64,000 bases of DNA from CBDCFV01 sp965203835 (GTDB lineage Bacteria > Chloroflexota > Dehalococcoidia > Lucifugimonadales > UBA3495), in contig OZ241919.1 in NCBI GenBank assembly GCA_965203835.1, positions 1,240,001 to 1,304,000 on the forward strand, written 5' to 3'. The notes beneath the pieces are model-generated. The model saw only the letters and a program-made list of their open reading frames with translations. It had not been told where the DNA came from and made no database searches. Of the stretch, positions 8,926 through 17,604 are shown in pieces. The first letter of the stretch is position 1. The number at the start of each line of letters is the position of its first letter. Position numbers and translations under genes: made by a program.

Positions 8926-9885
8926 ATGGCTACAATAAACTCGGTGCTGGGGCCGTTGGATACGGCGGACATGGGGTTTACTTTGCCCCATGAACACCTG
9001 ATCGACTCATCCGCCGGTATCCGGCAAACATACTACGAACTGGAATTCAGGGACGAAGCCCTGGACATGGCCCTGGAGTCCTTTACCCAAGCCAAGAACG
9101 GCGGCGTCGACACCGTGGTGGAAGTTTCACCCTTGGACTTGGGGCGGGACGTCGTTCTTATGAAAGAAGTGTCGGAAAAGACAGGGGTGCAGTTCATTTG
9201 TTGCACCGGTTGCTGGCTGGACGTTCCGCGCAGCTTCTGGGGCCGGGACAAGGACTTCATAGCCGACCTGTGGGTACGGGAGATTGAGGAGGGTATCGAG
9301 GGGACGGGAATAAAGGCTGGCATCATCAAGGTAGCCACCAGCGACCCGATTACCGAACAGGAAGAGTTAATGCTGCGGGCCTCCGCCAGGACTCACCTGC
9401 GCACCGGCGTTCCCATCACAACCCACACGCCGCCGGAGTCACGAATCGGCGAAGTACAGGTGCAGATCCTCAAAGAGGAAGGCGTGGAGCCCCACAACGT
9501 ATACATAGGGCACATCAACCACACTCTTGATCCCGATTATCACCGGGAGCTGGCGCGGCTCGGAGTGTGGCTGGGCTGGGACGTGAACAATCCCTTTGGT
9601 CGCCCCCACCTGCCTCCTTGGCAGGAAAGGACCGACTACCTGAAAGACCGTCTGGACGAGGGTCTGGCCCCCAACATGATGCTGTCCCATGACTGGAACA
9701 TCGTGCTGTCTCGCTTGGGTTCTCCGGGAATGCCCAGCAGGGAGCAGAACCCCGACGGCTACCTGTGGCTCAGCCGGGCCGTGATTCCCAGGCTGATGGA
9801 GTCAGGGGTTCCGGGCACCGTTATCGACCGGATGATGGTCGAGAACCCCAGGCGGTACTTCGAGGGCGTGCGCCCGTCAGACTGA
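8926..9885 (+). CDS. Phosphotriesterase-family metal-dependent hydrolase
   Basis: Amidohydrolase-superfamily TIM barrel of the PTE/PLL lineage, 319 aa, acting on phosphotriesters, lactones or similar esters. The full binuclear metal set can be seen: H22 and H24 (PHEHL), K135 (GIIKVATS, the carboxylated lysine), H167 (ITTHTP), H196 (YIGHIN) and D256 (LSHDWN). Start at 8926 chosen for GGAGGTGTCGT directly upstream; a -10-like TATAAT sits at 8866-8871. Divergent from the M24 gene. A lactonase or other non-phosphate ester hydrolase role is more likely than true phosphotriesterase activity, but this is inference. Confidence 0.88.
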   Translation: MATINSVLGPLDTADMGFTLPHEHLIDSSAGIRQTYYELEFRDEALDMALESFTQAKNGGVDTVVEVSPLDLGRDVVLMKEVSEKTGVQFICCTGCWLDVPRSFWGRDKDFIADLWVREIEEGIEGTGIKAGIIKVATSDPITEQEELMLRASARTHLRTGVPITTHTPPESRIGEVQVQILKEEGVEPHNVYIGHINHTLDPDYHRELARLGVWLGWDVNNPFGRPHLPPWQERTDYLKDRLDEGLAPNMMLSHDWNIVLSRLGSPGMPSREQNPDGYLWLSRAVIPRLMESGVPGTVIDRMMVENPRRYFEGVRPSD

Positions 9886-9958
9886 CGGGCGCTTTCGCAA
9901 TTGCGGCCCCTCAAGGCCTGTGATACATTTTTCCCTGCTGGCCGCCCCCTTCCCGTCA

Positions 9959-9976
9959 CCCCCGCGGAGGCGGGGG
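9959..9976. repeat. Palindromic repeat in leader of the next gene
   Basis: CCCCCGC (9959-9965), loop GGAG, GCGGGGG (9970-9976), followed by GCGACGCCGGGGCAGG and a GGGAGGGCGAG ribosome binding region for the gene at 10017. A GC-richer variant of the family at 194 and 26717. Confidence 0.6.
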
Positions 9977-10016
9977 CGACGCCGGGGCAGGCTGGGGCAG
10001 GGAGGGCGAGAGCGTT

Positions 10017-10835
10017 ATGAGAATACCGATTACGATGTGCCACGGAATCCGTCCCATCGCCGCCGGAGCCCTCAGCAATCCGTTGACCGAAGAACGGTTC
10101 GACCTGCTGATGAGAACGGCTGCGGAGATGGGGTTTAACTCCATCAACTACGACCAACTGGCCGCTTGGCGGCAGGGGACAGCCGGATTGCCAGACCGTC
10201 CGATAATGATCGATTTCGACCATCCGGTCGTCTCTATGCGACGGGAGGTGTACGATACCCTGGAGCGTTACGGGTTCAAGGGGAACCTGTTCATCTACAC
10301 TTCTCCCTACGACCCGGACTATCCCCGTCCACTGGCGTTGGCCCAAGCGCCCGAGCACATGCCTTGGTCCGAAATCCGGGAACTTCGAGACTTGGGCTGG
10401 CACATTGGCGCCCACACCATCAGCCATCCCAACCTGTCCAACCTGGCCGCCGAGGATCCCGATGGAGAGGTGCTGCGGGAGGAGTTGGACAGGTGCAACC
10501 GGGTAATCGAAGAAAACTTGGGTTTCGTCCCGCAGGACTTCGCGTTTACCGGCACCAGTTGGAGCAGTATTGCCGAAACCGAGGTCAAGAAACGCTACCG
10601 GTTCGGGCGGCTGTGGATCGTTGGCTCCGAGTACGAGGCCGACGGCAAGCCCATACGCTACGCCGAACTGGCGGGTTCGCCGGAACCCGACGAGGCCGAC
10701 GGCGGCCCGCCCAACAGCACCCGGTACATCACCGAACACACCGACCCTCACCGCCTGCCGTCCATGGAACTTCAGGCCCTCATCAACGATCCAGACGCCT
10801 TTCGCCGTTACTTGGAAGGCGCGCTCGAAGATTAA
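10017..10835 (+). CDS. Polysaccharide deacetylase-like (NodB homology) protein
   Basis: Carbohydrate esterase 4-type fold, 272 aa, no signal peptide, so cytoplasmic. Motif 1 is IDFDHP (D66, D68, H69), where the family usually has TFDDG; motif 2 is HTISHPNL with the H-x3-H zinc ligands H133 and H137. The second Asp of motif 1 is therefore replaced by His, a pattern that suggests a substrate other than chitin or peptidoglycan. Start follows GGGAGGGCGAGAGCGTT. A perfect hairpin and the M19 dipeptidase gene follow within 40 nt, so the pair is probably co-transcribed. Confidence 0.82.
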   Translation: MRIPITMCHGIRPIAAGALSNPLTEERFDLLMRTAAEMGFNSINYDQLAAWRQGTAGLPDRPIMIDFDHPVVSMRREVYDTLERYGFKGNLFIYTSPYDPDYPRPLALAQAPEHMPWSEIRELRDLGWHIGAHTISHPNLSNLAAEDPDGEVLREELDRCNRVIEENLGFVPQDFAFTGTSWSSIAETEVKKRYRFGRLWIVGSEYEADGKPIRYAELAGSPEPDEADGGPPNSTRYITEHTDPHRLPSMELQALINDPDAFRRYLEGALED

Positions 10836-10836
10836 A

Positions 10837-10860
10837 GCCGCCGGCCCGAAAGCCGGCGGC
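10837..10860 (+). repeat. Intercistronic perfect hairpin
   Basis: GCCGCCGGC (10837-10845), loop CCGAAA, GCCGGCGGC (10852-10860). It starts directly after the stop codon at 10835 and ends just before the ribosome binding site (GGGGAG) of the next gene. No T-run; likely modulates stability or coupling. Confidence 0.6.
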
Positions 10861-10874
10861 GGGGAGTTGCCGTT

Positions 10875-11996
10875 ATGACGCTCGGCCGTTTCAACTTCGT
10901 CAGCCAAGTAGGTCGCGTTCCCTCCATGACCGTTCCCTTGGACAGGGAGCAGCAACTGAGATTTGAACGCCTGATGGAAGAGTCGGTGATGATCGACCTT
11001 CACCAGCATCCCATGGTCATTCCGGAAGACTTCAGCCAGTACTGGGAATATCTCCGCAGCGACAGCTACGTCTGGGGCTATGACGCGGTACGGGAAGGCG
11101 GCTTTACCGCCGTGGGGACCGCCAACGTCTTTCGCGGCATGTTGCACACCAGCGAGATGTCCTTCATCCGCTTTTCCGACCTGTTGGACGAGATAAGCAT
11201 GATGATTTCGGACATCTCCCGACATGAAGACGTCCTTCAGGTCGGCAGCGCCGCGGAGATTGAAGCCGCCAAGCGGCAGGACAAGGTAGGGTTCCTGCCC
11301 ACGGTGGAGCACTTGGCCATCGGCAACGAGCTGAACAGGGTGGATGTGCTCTACAACGCGGGGATACGGCTGGCGGGCCTAACCTACAGCCGCAAGGCCT
11401 ACATCGGCGACGGCATCTTCGAGCGCAACGACGGGGGGCTCAGCGAGTTCGGGGTGGAAGTCGTACAACGCATGAACGAACTGGGCATGGTTGTAGACGT
11501 GTCCCACGCTTCCTCCCGCACCGCTATGGACGCCATCGAGGCGTCCAACACCCCGGTGACCTTCAGCCACGACGGCTCCTACACGCTGGCCAGCGACAGT
11601 TTGCAGGCCCGCCGGTTGAGGAAAGACGAGGAGTTGCTGGCCTGCGCCCGGAAGGGTGGCGTCATCGGCATCACGGCGGTGCCCAACCGGCTGAGCAACG
11701 ACCCGGAGCAGAGCATAGAGTGCGTGCTGGACCATTACGACTACATGGTCAACCTGGTGGGCATCGACCACGTAGCCATCGGCACCGACACCAGCATCGG
11801 CGACATGGTAGGCGTGGGCCAGGTAGTGATGGGTCGCACCGGCCCCACCCCCGCCCCGTATCTCAACGGCCTGGAGTCCCCCGCCGACGGCAAGAACATC
11901 ATCCGCGGCCTCATAGCCCGCGGCTACTCCGACGAGGACGTGAAGAAAATAGCCGGCGGCAACGCGCTGGCGTTCTTCCGCCGAATAATGGGTTAG
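10875..11996 (+). CDS. Membrane dipeptidase-like (peptidase family M19)
   Basis: Renal-dipeptidase-family zinc hydrolase, 373 aa, expected to cleave dipeptides or related D-amino or beta-lactam-like amides. Metal-site elements in order: DLHQHP (H43, H45), LPTVEH (E145), VVDVSHAS (H211), TFSHDG (H232) and IGTD (D305). The first motif is usually HxD; here it is HxH, a deviation shared with some bacterial family members. No signal peptide. Start chosen at 10875 for GGGGAG 8 nt upstream. A strong terminator follows. Confidence 0.85.
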   Translation: MTLGRFNFVSQVGRVPSMTVPLDREQQLRFERLMEESVMIDLHQHPMVIPEDFSQYWEYLRSDSYVWGYDAVREGGFTAVGTANVFRGMLHTSEMSFIRFSDLLDEISMMISDISRHEDVLQVGSAAEIEAAKRQDKVGFLPTVEHLAIGNELNRVDVLYNAGIRLAGLTYSRKAYIGDGIFERNDGGLSEFGVEVVQRMNELGMVVDVSHASSRTAMDAIEASNTPVTFSHDGSYTLASDSLQARRLRKDEELLACARKGGVIGITAVPNRLSNDPEQSIECVLDHYDYMVNLVGIDHVAIGTDTSIGDMVGVGQVVMGRTGPTPAPYLNGLESPADGKNIIRGLIARGYSDEDVKKIAGGNALAFFRRIMG

Positions 11997-12041
11997 CGTA
12001 GAGGTTGCGGTTTACGTTACCGTTCCTGCCTTGATTCTGAC

Positions 12042-12075
12042 ACGCCGCCACTCGGAGTGGCGGCGTTTTCTTTTT
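12042..12075 (+). terminator. Rho-independent terminator
   Basis: ACGCCGCCACT (12042-12052) pairs perfectly with AGTGGCGGCGT (12056-12066) around a CGG loop, followed by TTTCTTTTT. Ends the deacetylase/dipeptidase transcript. Confidence 0.9.
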
Positions 12076-12489
12076 CATCGCATTTAAATTGCTACGAGAC
12101 GAGCTTTTCGCCATAACGACGAATTGAGTCGCACCTCCCTCCGGCTTCCGTCACTCAGGGCTCGCTATAACCAAGATACGTTTTCAAAATCCGTTTGATT
12201 ATATACGAATCACATATATCTTCTACAATAAATAACTTGTAATTCAGGTATATTGAACCTATATACGCGATGTAGTATACTCTGTCGATTCAATTATCTG
12301 CTGAATTACGTTTTACATAGTTAATTATTGTATAACTATCATCAGTTATTGATATAGATACTAAATTAGGGCAGTCTACGTCATTATATGGCTTTCGATC
12401 ATTCGTCACCGTATATCCAAGCTTCCGGGAACCGTATCGTGCCTCTTTAGTTACATCCCAGGAATCTCAAATCTTAAGGAGGCTCATCC
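12076..12489. other. AT-rich intergenic region before importer 2
   Basis: No gene. Strongly AT-rich from about 12180 to 12400, with short inverted repeats such as ATAACT/AGTTAT (12332-12349). Like the islands before 3497, 29159 and 31536, it precedes a solute-binding-protein gene. Confidence 0.6.
12253..12281 (+). promoter_or_regulatory. Candidate promoter for importer 2
   Basis: TTGAAC (12253-12258), 17-nt spacer, TATACT (12276-12281). The match is good, but in so AT-rich a stretch chance matches are common; the leader would be about 200 nt. Confidence 0.4.
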
Positions 12490-14403
12490 ATGAAATACCA
12501 GTGGTTCAAGCATTCCAAGGTACTGTTGTTCACGCCCCTGGTAATCGTTTTCCTTCTCGCGGTGGGATGTGGAGGGACTGCCTCTCCCGAAGTGGAGCCG
12601 GCGGCGGAGCCGAAAATGGAAGCCAAGGAGAAAATGGACGCCGCCCCCAAGACCGAGAAAATGGAGAAGAAGGACACCGCCGCCGCGGAAACTATGAAAA
12701 AGGAGAGCAAAGAAGCCGCCGCGTCGAAGGTGGAAGAGAAAGCGGATGTAACGGCTGTAACCTCTGCGCCCGTAGGAGATGTCCCTGACTGGGTGAGTCA
12801 AGGTAAATACGGTGGCGTGATCCCCATGATGAGCACTTCCGACCCGGTCAAGTGGGATGTGCATCAAGCCTGCTGTGTCAGCGGTCCTAACGGCTCGTCC
12901 GGCCTCTTTAATAATCTGGTGGAGTACAATCCAGTTAAGCCCGACGAATTGATCGGTGATCTAGCCGAAAGCTGGGAGCTTAGCGATGACTCTTTGGCAT
13001 ACACATTCCGACTGAAAGAAGCCTCCTGGTGGGACGGTGAGCCTGTAACGGCCGACGATGTGAAGTTCAGCATCGACAGATGGGCCGAGCCCAAACTAAG
13101 GCCTCGCGTGAAGCGGATCAGCGCCTATATCGAGGAAGTTGAAGTCATAGATCCTAAGACCGTGAGGGCAACCCTCAAGTTCCCTGGGGCACCCGCCTTG
13201 CTTCCATTCCTCGCAGTAACCTACATGAAGATATATCCGAAGCACTGGGTCGAGTCCGACTTCAATCCTGAAAATATTGACCCGGAACCTGACTTTAATC
13301 CAGCAGAGATTCTTGGGTCGGGCCCTTTCAAGTTCGTGGAATACGAAAGAGGGAATTTCTGGGAGCACGAAAAGAATGCAGACTACTGGAAAGAGGGGCG
13401 ACCATTTTGGGATGGATACCGTGTAACCGTGGTCACCGATAACAGCAGGAAGATAGCCGCCTACCGAACTGAACAAGCCCTAATGCAGGCGGCTGGAAAC
13501 ACTGGCATACCTACGAGAGACTTGTTAAAGCTGTCTGAAGAGTTGAAAGATGGATGGGACTTCCACTTCCAACCGCCCACTGGCATCGGAGGTTTCTTGG
13601 TGAACTTCCACCGAGAACCGTTTGACGATCCCCGAGTTAGGAGGGCAATAAATCTGGCAATTGATCGCAAACAGATCGTGGAAGGTTGGGCTGCCGGTAG
13701 AGCGGAGATGGGTGCACCATTCCCACCAGGCACCTGGATGTCCGCGTCGCCGGAAGAAATAGCAACTTGGCCGGGATACCGGTATGTAGACGGTGACGGC
13801 AAACCTGTCACTAACCCCTTCGTTGAAGGTGCAAGGAAGGATCCGGCAGATTTGGAAGAGGCCAGGAGGCTGCTAACCGAAGCCGGATTCCCGGACGGGA
13901 TCAAAGGGTATGAGTTTCTAACATTCAAGTCTCTGAAAGAAAGAGCCCAATTGGTCCAGCTCCAACTCAAGGAAGTCGGTATCGAAATCACCTTGGGAGG
14001 CGGAGAAAGCACCTCAATCCAAGCGAAAAGAGCTAGTGGAGATTTTTACTTCGTCAACACTACTTACGGGCTGAACATCCAGGATCCTGATGACATATTA
14101 GGTGCCCTCTATTTGCCAGGAGGCTCCAGGAATTTAATTGACTGGACCAATGAGGACTTGATCAGGCTTTCGGCTGAACAAACACAGGAGTCAGACCAAG
14201 CAAAGCGCCGCACTATCCTCAAGGAGATCGAAGACATCATCAGGCAGGGGGACAGCCATTTCGTCAGCTTGGCGTGGGCTCAGCAATGGGTCTGGCCGGT
14301 AAACAAGAAGATAAAGAACTTCTTCCCGCCCGACACCCTACAACTGAACCTCAAGTACGAACACCTTTGGCTGGACGAGCGGTATACCGACGACTTTAAG
14401 TAA
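12490..14403 (+). CDS. ABC importer solute-binding lipoprotein (family 5), importer 2
   Basis: Extracytoplasmic peptide-type binding protein, 637 aa. Signal peptide with lipobox FLLAVGC (Cys about 27), then a lysine/glutamate/alanine-rich stalk (about 36-80) of different sequence from the V-x-K-E-V stalks of importers 1 and 3, then the SBP_bac_5 domain with GEPVTADDVKFSIDRW and DPRVRRAINLAIDRK. AGGAGG lies 7 nt before the ATG. The gene and its two permeases use more A/T-ending codons than their neighbours (24 G/C of 60 bases at 14041-14100), suggesting a different history. Confidence 0.92.
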   Translation: MKYQWFKHSKVLLFTPLVIVFLLAVGCGGTASPEVEPAAEPKMEAKEKMDAAPKTEKMEKKDTAAAETMKKESKEAAASKVEEKADVTAVTSAPVGDVPDWVSQGKYGGVIPMMSTSDPVKWDVHQACCVSGPNGSSGLFNNLVEYNPVKPDELIGDLAESWELSDDSLAYTFRLKEASWWDGEPVTADDVKFSIDRWAEPKLRPRVKRISAYIEEVEVIDPKTVRATLKFPGAPALLPFLAVTYMKIYPKHWVESDFNPENIDPEPDFNPAEILGSGPFKFVEYERGNFWEHEKNADYWKEGRPFWDGYRVTVVTDNSRKIAAYRTEQALMQAAGNTGIPTRDLLKLSEELKDGWDFHFQPPTGIGGFLVNFHREPFDDPRVRRAINLAIDRKQIVEGWAAGRAEMGAPFPPGTWMSASPEEIATWPGYRYVDGDGKPVTNPFVEGARKDPADLEEARRLLTEAGFPDGIKGYEFLTFKSLKERAQLVQLQLKEVGIEITLGGGESTSIQAKRASGDFYFVNTTYGLNIQDPDDILGALYLPGGSRNLIDWTNEDLIRLSAEQTQESDQAKRRTILKEIEDIIRQGDSHFVSLAWAQQWVWPVNKKIKNFFPPDTLQLNLKYEHLWLDERYTDDFK

Positions 14404-14733
14404 ACAATTGGTGAAAGACACTTGCAAGGTGTTCGAGAGAGCTTTTCTACCAGTACCGGAGCCAAATCCAAACTACCACATAACCAATTTCAAGTAAGCG
14501 TGACGTTGGAGAGTCGGTGCAGTAGAACTTCTCGTGATTACTCGAAACCCGTACAACGGGCGGCTTAGGTAGCGTTGACCGAGATTCCTATTGTTAGCCA
14601 CGCAAAAGGATAAGGTCCTATGCCTACAGCTAACTAGGGAACGCAAAAACTGGTCAGCCTACTGCCATGCAAGCAGTTACATAGAACTAAGTCTATTTCC
14701 AACGCTTGACATAGATATCAGTCCGGGGGGCCG
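14404..14733. other. Intergenic spacer inside importer 2 operon
   Basis: 330 bases with no recognisable gene, terminator or tRNA. A TTGACA at 14706-14711 lies too close to the permease start to act for it. The spacer is longer than the equivalent gaps in importers 1 and 3, so the permeases may be expressed separately or weakly. Confidence 0.5.
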
Positions 14734-15696
14734 ATGAGCGCATATTTGATAAAACGAGCGCTTTTATTTATACCGACGTTGATATTCGTTTCGATCATTA
14801 TATTCGCTATTATGCGGGTTGTTCCCGGTGATCCTGCCCTCGCAATCCTAGCCGGTGCGGACGGTGAAGGGGAGTATACCCAGGACCAACTGGACCGGCT
14901 CCGCGAGAGTATGGGAACGGACCAACCCATCGTGGCCCAATACTTCCAGTGGATTGGCAAAGCGGTGAGGGGGGATATGGGTACCTCGTTCTGGTACAAC
15001 AATGTGCCGGTAATGGACGAGCTTAAGAAGCGTTTCCCGGTTACCCTGCAATTGGCAGTCATGTCAATCATCATCTCGTTTATCGTATCGGTGCCTATAG
15101 GCGTCATAACCGCCGTGAAACAAGACACATGGGCCGATTACTTGGGGAAGCTGTGGAGTATCGGCGGGGTAGCTTTGCCCACGTTTTGGGTCGGCATACT
15201 TATGGTGTTTGTCCTTGCCCGATTTTTTGATTGGCTCCCGCCGCTCAACTATGCAGACCTTTGGGAAGATCCTCTTACAAATCTTCAACAAATGATTTTT
15301 CCGGCGCTAGCCTTGGGTTATCACAACACCGCCTTCACGGCCCGAATTACTCGGTCTTCAATGTTAGAGGTCATGCGTGAAGACTACATACGCACCGCCC
15401 GCTCCAAGGGACTAGGCGAACTGATAGTCCTGTTTCGACACGCGCTTAAGAACGCATTTATGCCGGTAATCACGGTTTCGGGTTGGCAGTTCAGCCGGCT
15501 TCTAGGGGGAGCAGTACTTATAGAAATCATCTTCTTGGTCCCAGGGATGGGCCAATTGATGGTCGATAGTGTCAGCAAACGTGATTTCAACATCATCCAA
15601 GCGGTGATATTGCTTGCGGCGGTGTCGGTTCTCACGCTTAACCTTGTTGTAGATCTGGCTTACGCCTGGCTTAACCCAAGAGTCCGTTACTCATGA
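14734..15696 (+). CDS. Peptide-type ABC importer permease (DppB-like), importer 2
   Basis: Inner-membrane permease, 320 aa, DppB family: LIKRALLFIPTLIFVSIIIFAIMRVVPGDPA N-terminus in outline, the coupling motif EDYIRTARSKGLGE, and a LNPRVRYS end. It is clearly paralogous to the permease at 5521 along its length. The start codon ATG follows a GGGGGG run. It shares the lower-GC codon use of the binding protein at 12490. A second permease follows after 141 nt. Confidence 0.92.
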   Translation: MSAYLIKRALLFIPTLIFVSIIIFAIMRVVPGDPALAILAGADGEGEYTQDQLDRLRESMGTDQPIVAQYFQWIGKAVRGDMGTSFWYNNVPVMDELKKRFPVTLQLAVMSIIISFIVSVPIGVITAVKQDTWADYLGKLWSIGGVALPTFWVGILMVFVLARFFDWLPPLNYADLWEDPLTNLQQMIFPALALGYHNTAFTARITRSSMLEVMREDYIRTARSKGLGELIVLFRHALKNAFMPVITVSGWQFSRLLGGAVLIEIIFLVPGMGQLMVDSVSKRDFNIIQAVILLAAVSVLTLNLVVDLAYAWLNPRVRYS

Positions 15697-15837
15697 CCGT
15701 AGCAAGGAAAATAACGTCTAATCATTGAATGGTGTTTGTATAGCCCATTCATATGCTGAAATCAGAGATATTCCTACAGGTAATCAGCTTGTAGCCATAT
15801 CTGGACATAGCTTTCAAGTCTCAGGAGACCAAGGCTT

Positions 15838-16743
15838 ATGGAAAGAACTGTTAAGTCCATCGTCCCCCGTTTGTCAACAGGGATCCTCGGGAGACTAGCC
15901 ATTGGGAAAGGCCTGATCGACTTTTCGCGAAGAAAACCGCTAGGGGCAGCAGGCGGAGTAACCATGGCAGCCCTCATACTGATCGCTGTGCTCGCCCCGC
16001 TAATCGCGCCCTTCGATCCCGAAAAGGCACATATCGAATTAATTCATTCAGGGCCTAGTATGGAATTAGCTCTGGGGGGCGACCAGCTTGGTCGAGACAT
16101 CCTTAGCAGGTTGTTTTATGGTGCTAGGATCTCGTTGTTCGTGGGACTACTCAGTGTCGGAATTGGCATCTCTCTCGGATCTTTGCTAGGTGTTGTAAGC
16201 GCATACTTTGGCGGCAAATTTGATCTCATAGTGCAGCGCGGTGTAGATTCACTATTGGCCTTCCCGGCGATCATCTTGGCATTGGCTTTGATGGCTGTGC
16301 TGGGGTCTTCTGTGACCAATATCATTATCGCCTTGTGTATTGTGCTCGCACCGGGCTCCATTCGAACCGTCCGTTCCCAAGCACTATCCGTAAAAGAAAT
16401 GGACTATGTGCTGGCAGCACGGGCCATAGGAAGCAGCGACCTCCGTATCATATTGCGACACATGGTGCCCAACTGCTTTGCCATGTTCATCATTCTGGCC
16501 ACTATCACCCTTGGCTTTGCTATCATAGTAGAGTCGTCGCTAAGCTTTTTGGGAGTGGGTGTACCGCCAAATGTCCCCACATGGGGTGGGATGTTGGCCG
16601 ATGCGGCGGTATCAGACATTCAGACGGCCCCGTGGCTATCTATATTCCCCGGCGTGGCGATTTCCCTTGCCGTGTTCGGGGTCAACCTGTTGGGCGACGC
16701 GATGCGCGACGTGCTGGACCCGCGGTTAAGAGGGACAAGCTAA
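15838..16743 (+). CDS. Peptide-type ABC importer permease (DppC-like), importer 2
   Basis: Second permease of importer 2, 301 aa, DppC family. Contains LGGDQLGRDILSRLFYGARIS, the coupling motif KEMDYVLAARAIGSS and the tail GDAMRDVLDPRLRGTS. AGGAG lies about 12 nt before the ATG. Paralogous to the permease at 6584. No ATPase gene is adjacent. The following 289 bases to the cupin gene show no feature I can support. Confidence 0.92.
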   Translation: MERTVKSIVPRLSTGILGRLAIGKGLIDFSRRKPLGAAGGVTMAALILIAVLAPLIAPFDPEKAHIELIHSGPSMELALGGDQLGRDILSRLFYGARISLFVGLLSVGIGISLGSLLGVVSAYFGGKFDLIVQRGVDSLLAFPAIILALALMAVLGSSVTNIIIALCIVLAPGSIRTVRSQALSVKEMDYVLAARAIGSSDLRIILRHMVPNCFAMFIILATITLGFAIIVESSLSFLGVGVPPNVPTWGGMLADAAVSDIQTAPWLSIFPGVAISLAVFGVNLLGDAMRDVLDPRLRGTS

Positions 16744-17032
16744 ACGCCTCATGGCTCTTGTATCGCCGGGGTAACGCCGGGCAATTCTTCAGGATATTGG
16801 TGTAGCAGCTTGGGCGTTATTTGTCCTGACCAGTTCCAGTAGCAGTTGTCAAGGACCCGAAGCCTTTTCCTTAACCGTTGCCGTCCAAGACCGCGCCATT
16901 AGATAGCAGCGTTCTCTGCTGTTACAATTGTCCGAAAGCCGGTGCCCCTGGAGCAGCGCTGCCAGCCTATACCATCAGCCTGTGTACGATGGCGCTTCGC
17001 ATTACCTTGGGAGCACCGATTGGAGGACGAAC

Positions 17033-17365
17033 ATGGCGATTTACCGGGTCTTCTCAGATTCCGACGGGGAGAGTCACATCGAGGACATAACACTTGAAGA
17101 CCACCCCGAGTTGGGGTCTCTGCTGAACATATCCGAGGTGAAAGTCCAGGAGTTCGACGGGTCTCGCAACATGGACTTCCATCCCCTTGCGGAGCGTCGA
17201 TTGATTGTTCACCTGTCGGGAGAGGTGGAGATAGGCGCCAGCGACGGTTCCAAGCGAGTGTTGCGGGCCGGGGACATCCGGTTCATGGAGGACACGTCGG
17301 GGAAAGGCCACACCCATCTGGACCTGTCACCCAACGCAGCAGCCTACATTCTGCTTACGGATTGA
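17033..17365 (+). CDS. Small cupin-like protein
   Basis: Protein of 110 aa with a single cupin-like barrel: HLSGEVEIGASDG ... VLRAGDIRFMEDTSGKGHTHL resembles the second half of a cupin (G-D-x-x-x-x-P motif degenerate, terminal H-x-H). Start at 17033 chosen for TTGGAGGACGAAC directly upstream; a longer frame back to 16928 has no ribosome binding site. Function unknown; such proteins often bind small organic acids or act as isomerases. Confidence 0.75.
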   Translation: MAIYRVFSDSDGESHIEDITLEDHPELGSLLNISEVKVQEFDGSRNMDFHPLAERRLIVHLSGEVEIGASDGSKRVLRAGDIRFMEDTSGKGHTHLDLSPNAAAYILLTD

Positions 17366-17446
17366 CGGTGTTCCTGCCCATACTGCTTTCACCGCCGAGA
17401 CCGATGAGTAACTATCTCAAAACTTGGCGCACTACCCCAAGCCGTC

Positions 17447-17504
17447 ATTCCCGCGCAGGCGGGAATCCATGTGTGCAGACTGTGGACTCCCGCCTTCGCG
17501 GGAG
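17447..17504. repeat. Pair of opposed palindromic repeats
   Basis: ATTCCCGC/GCGGGAAT (17447-17466, loop GCAG) and CTCCCGC/GCGGGAG (17487-17504, loop CTTC) stand head to head, joined by ATCCA...TGGACT. They sit between the cupin gene and the molybdoenzyme gene. Confidence 0.75.
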
Positions 17505-17604
17505 AGACGATCGGTGATTTCCACACGTCTTCCAAGTTCGCTGAGAAAAACGAAATAAAACACCGCCCGCGAGGCCTGAGCCCGTGGAGACGGGGGACGT
17601 GAAA

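Noticed and set aside
9759..11312. 517-codon reverse-strand frame across the deacetylase and dipeptidase genes
   Set aside because: Crosses two well-supported forward genes and the intercistronic hairpin; no domain.
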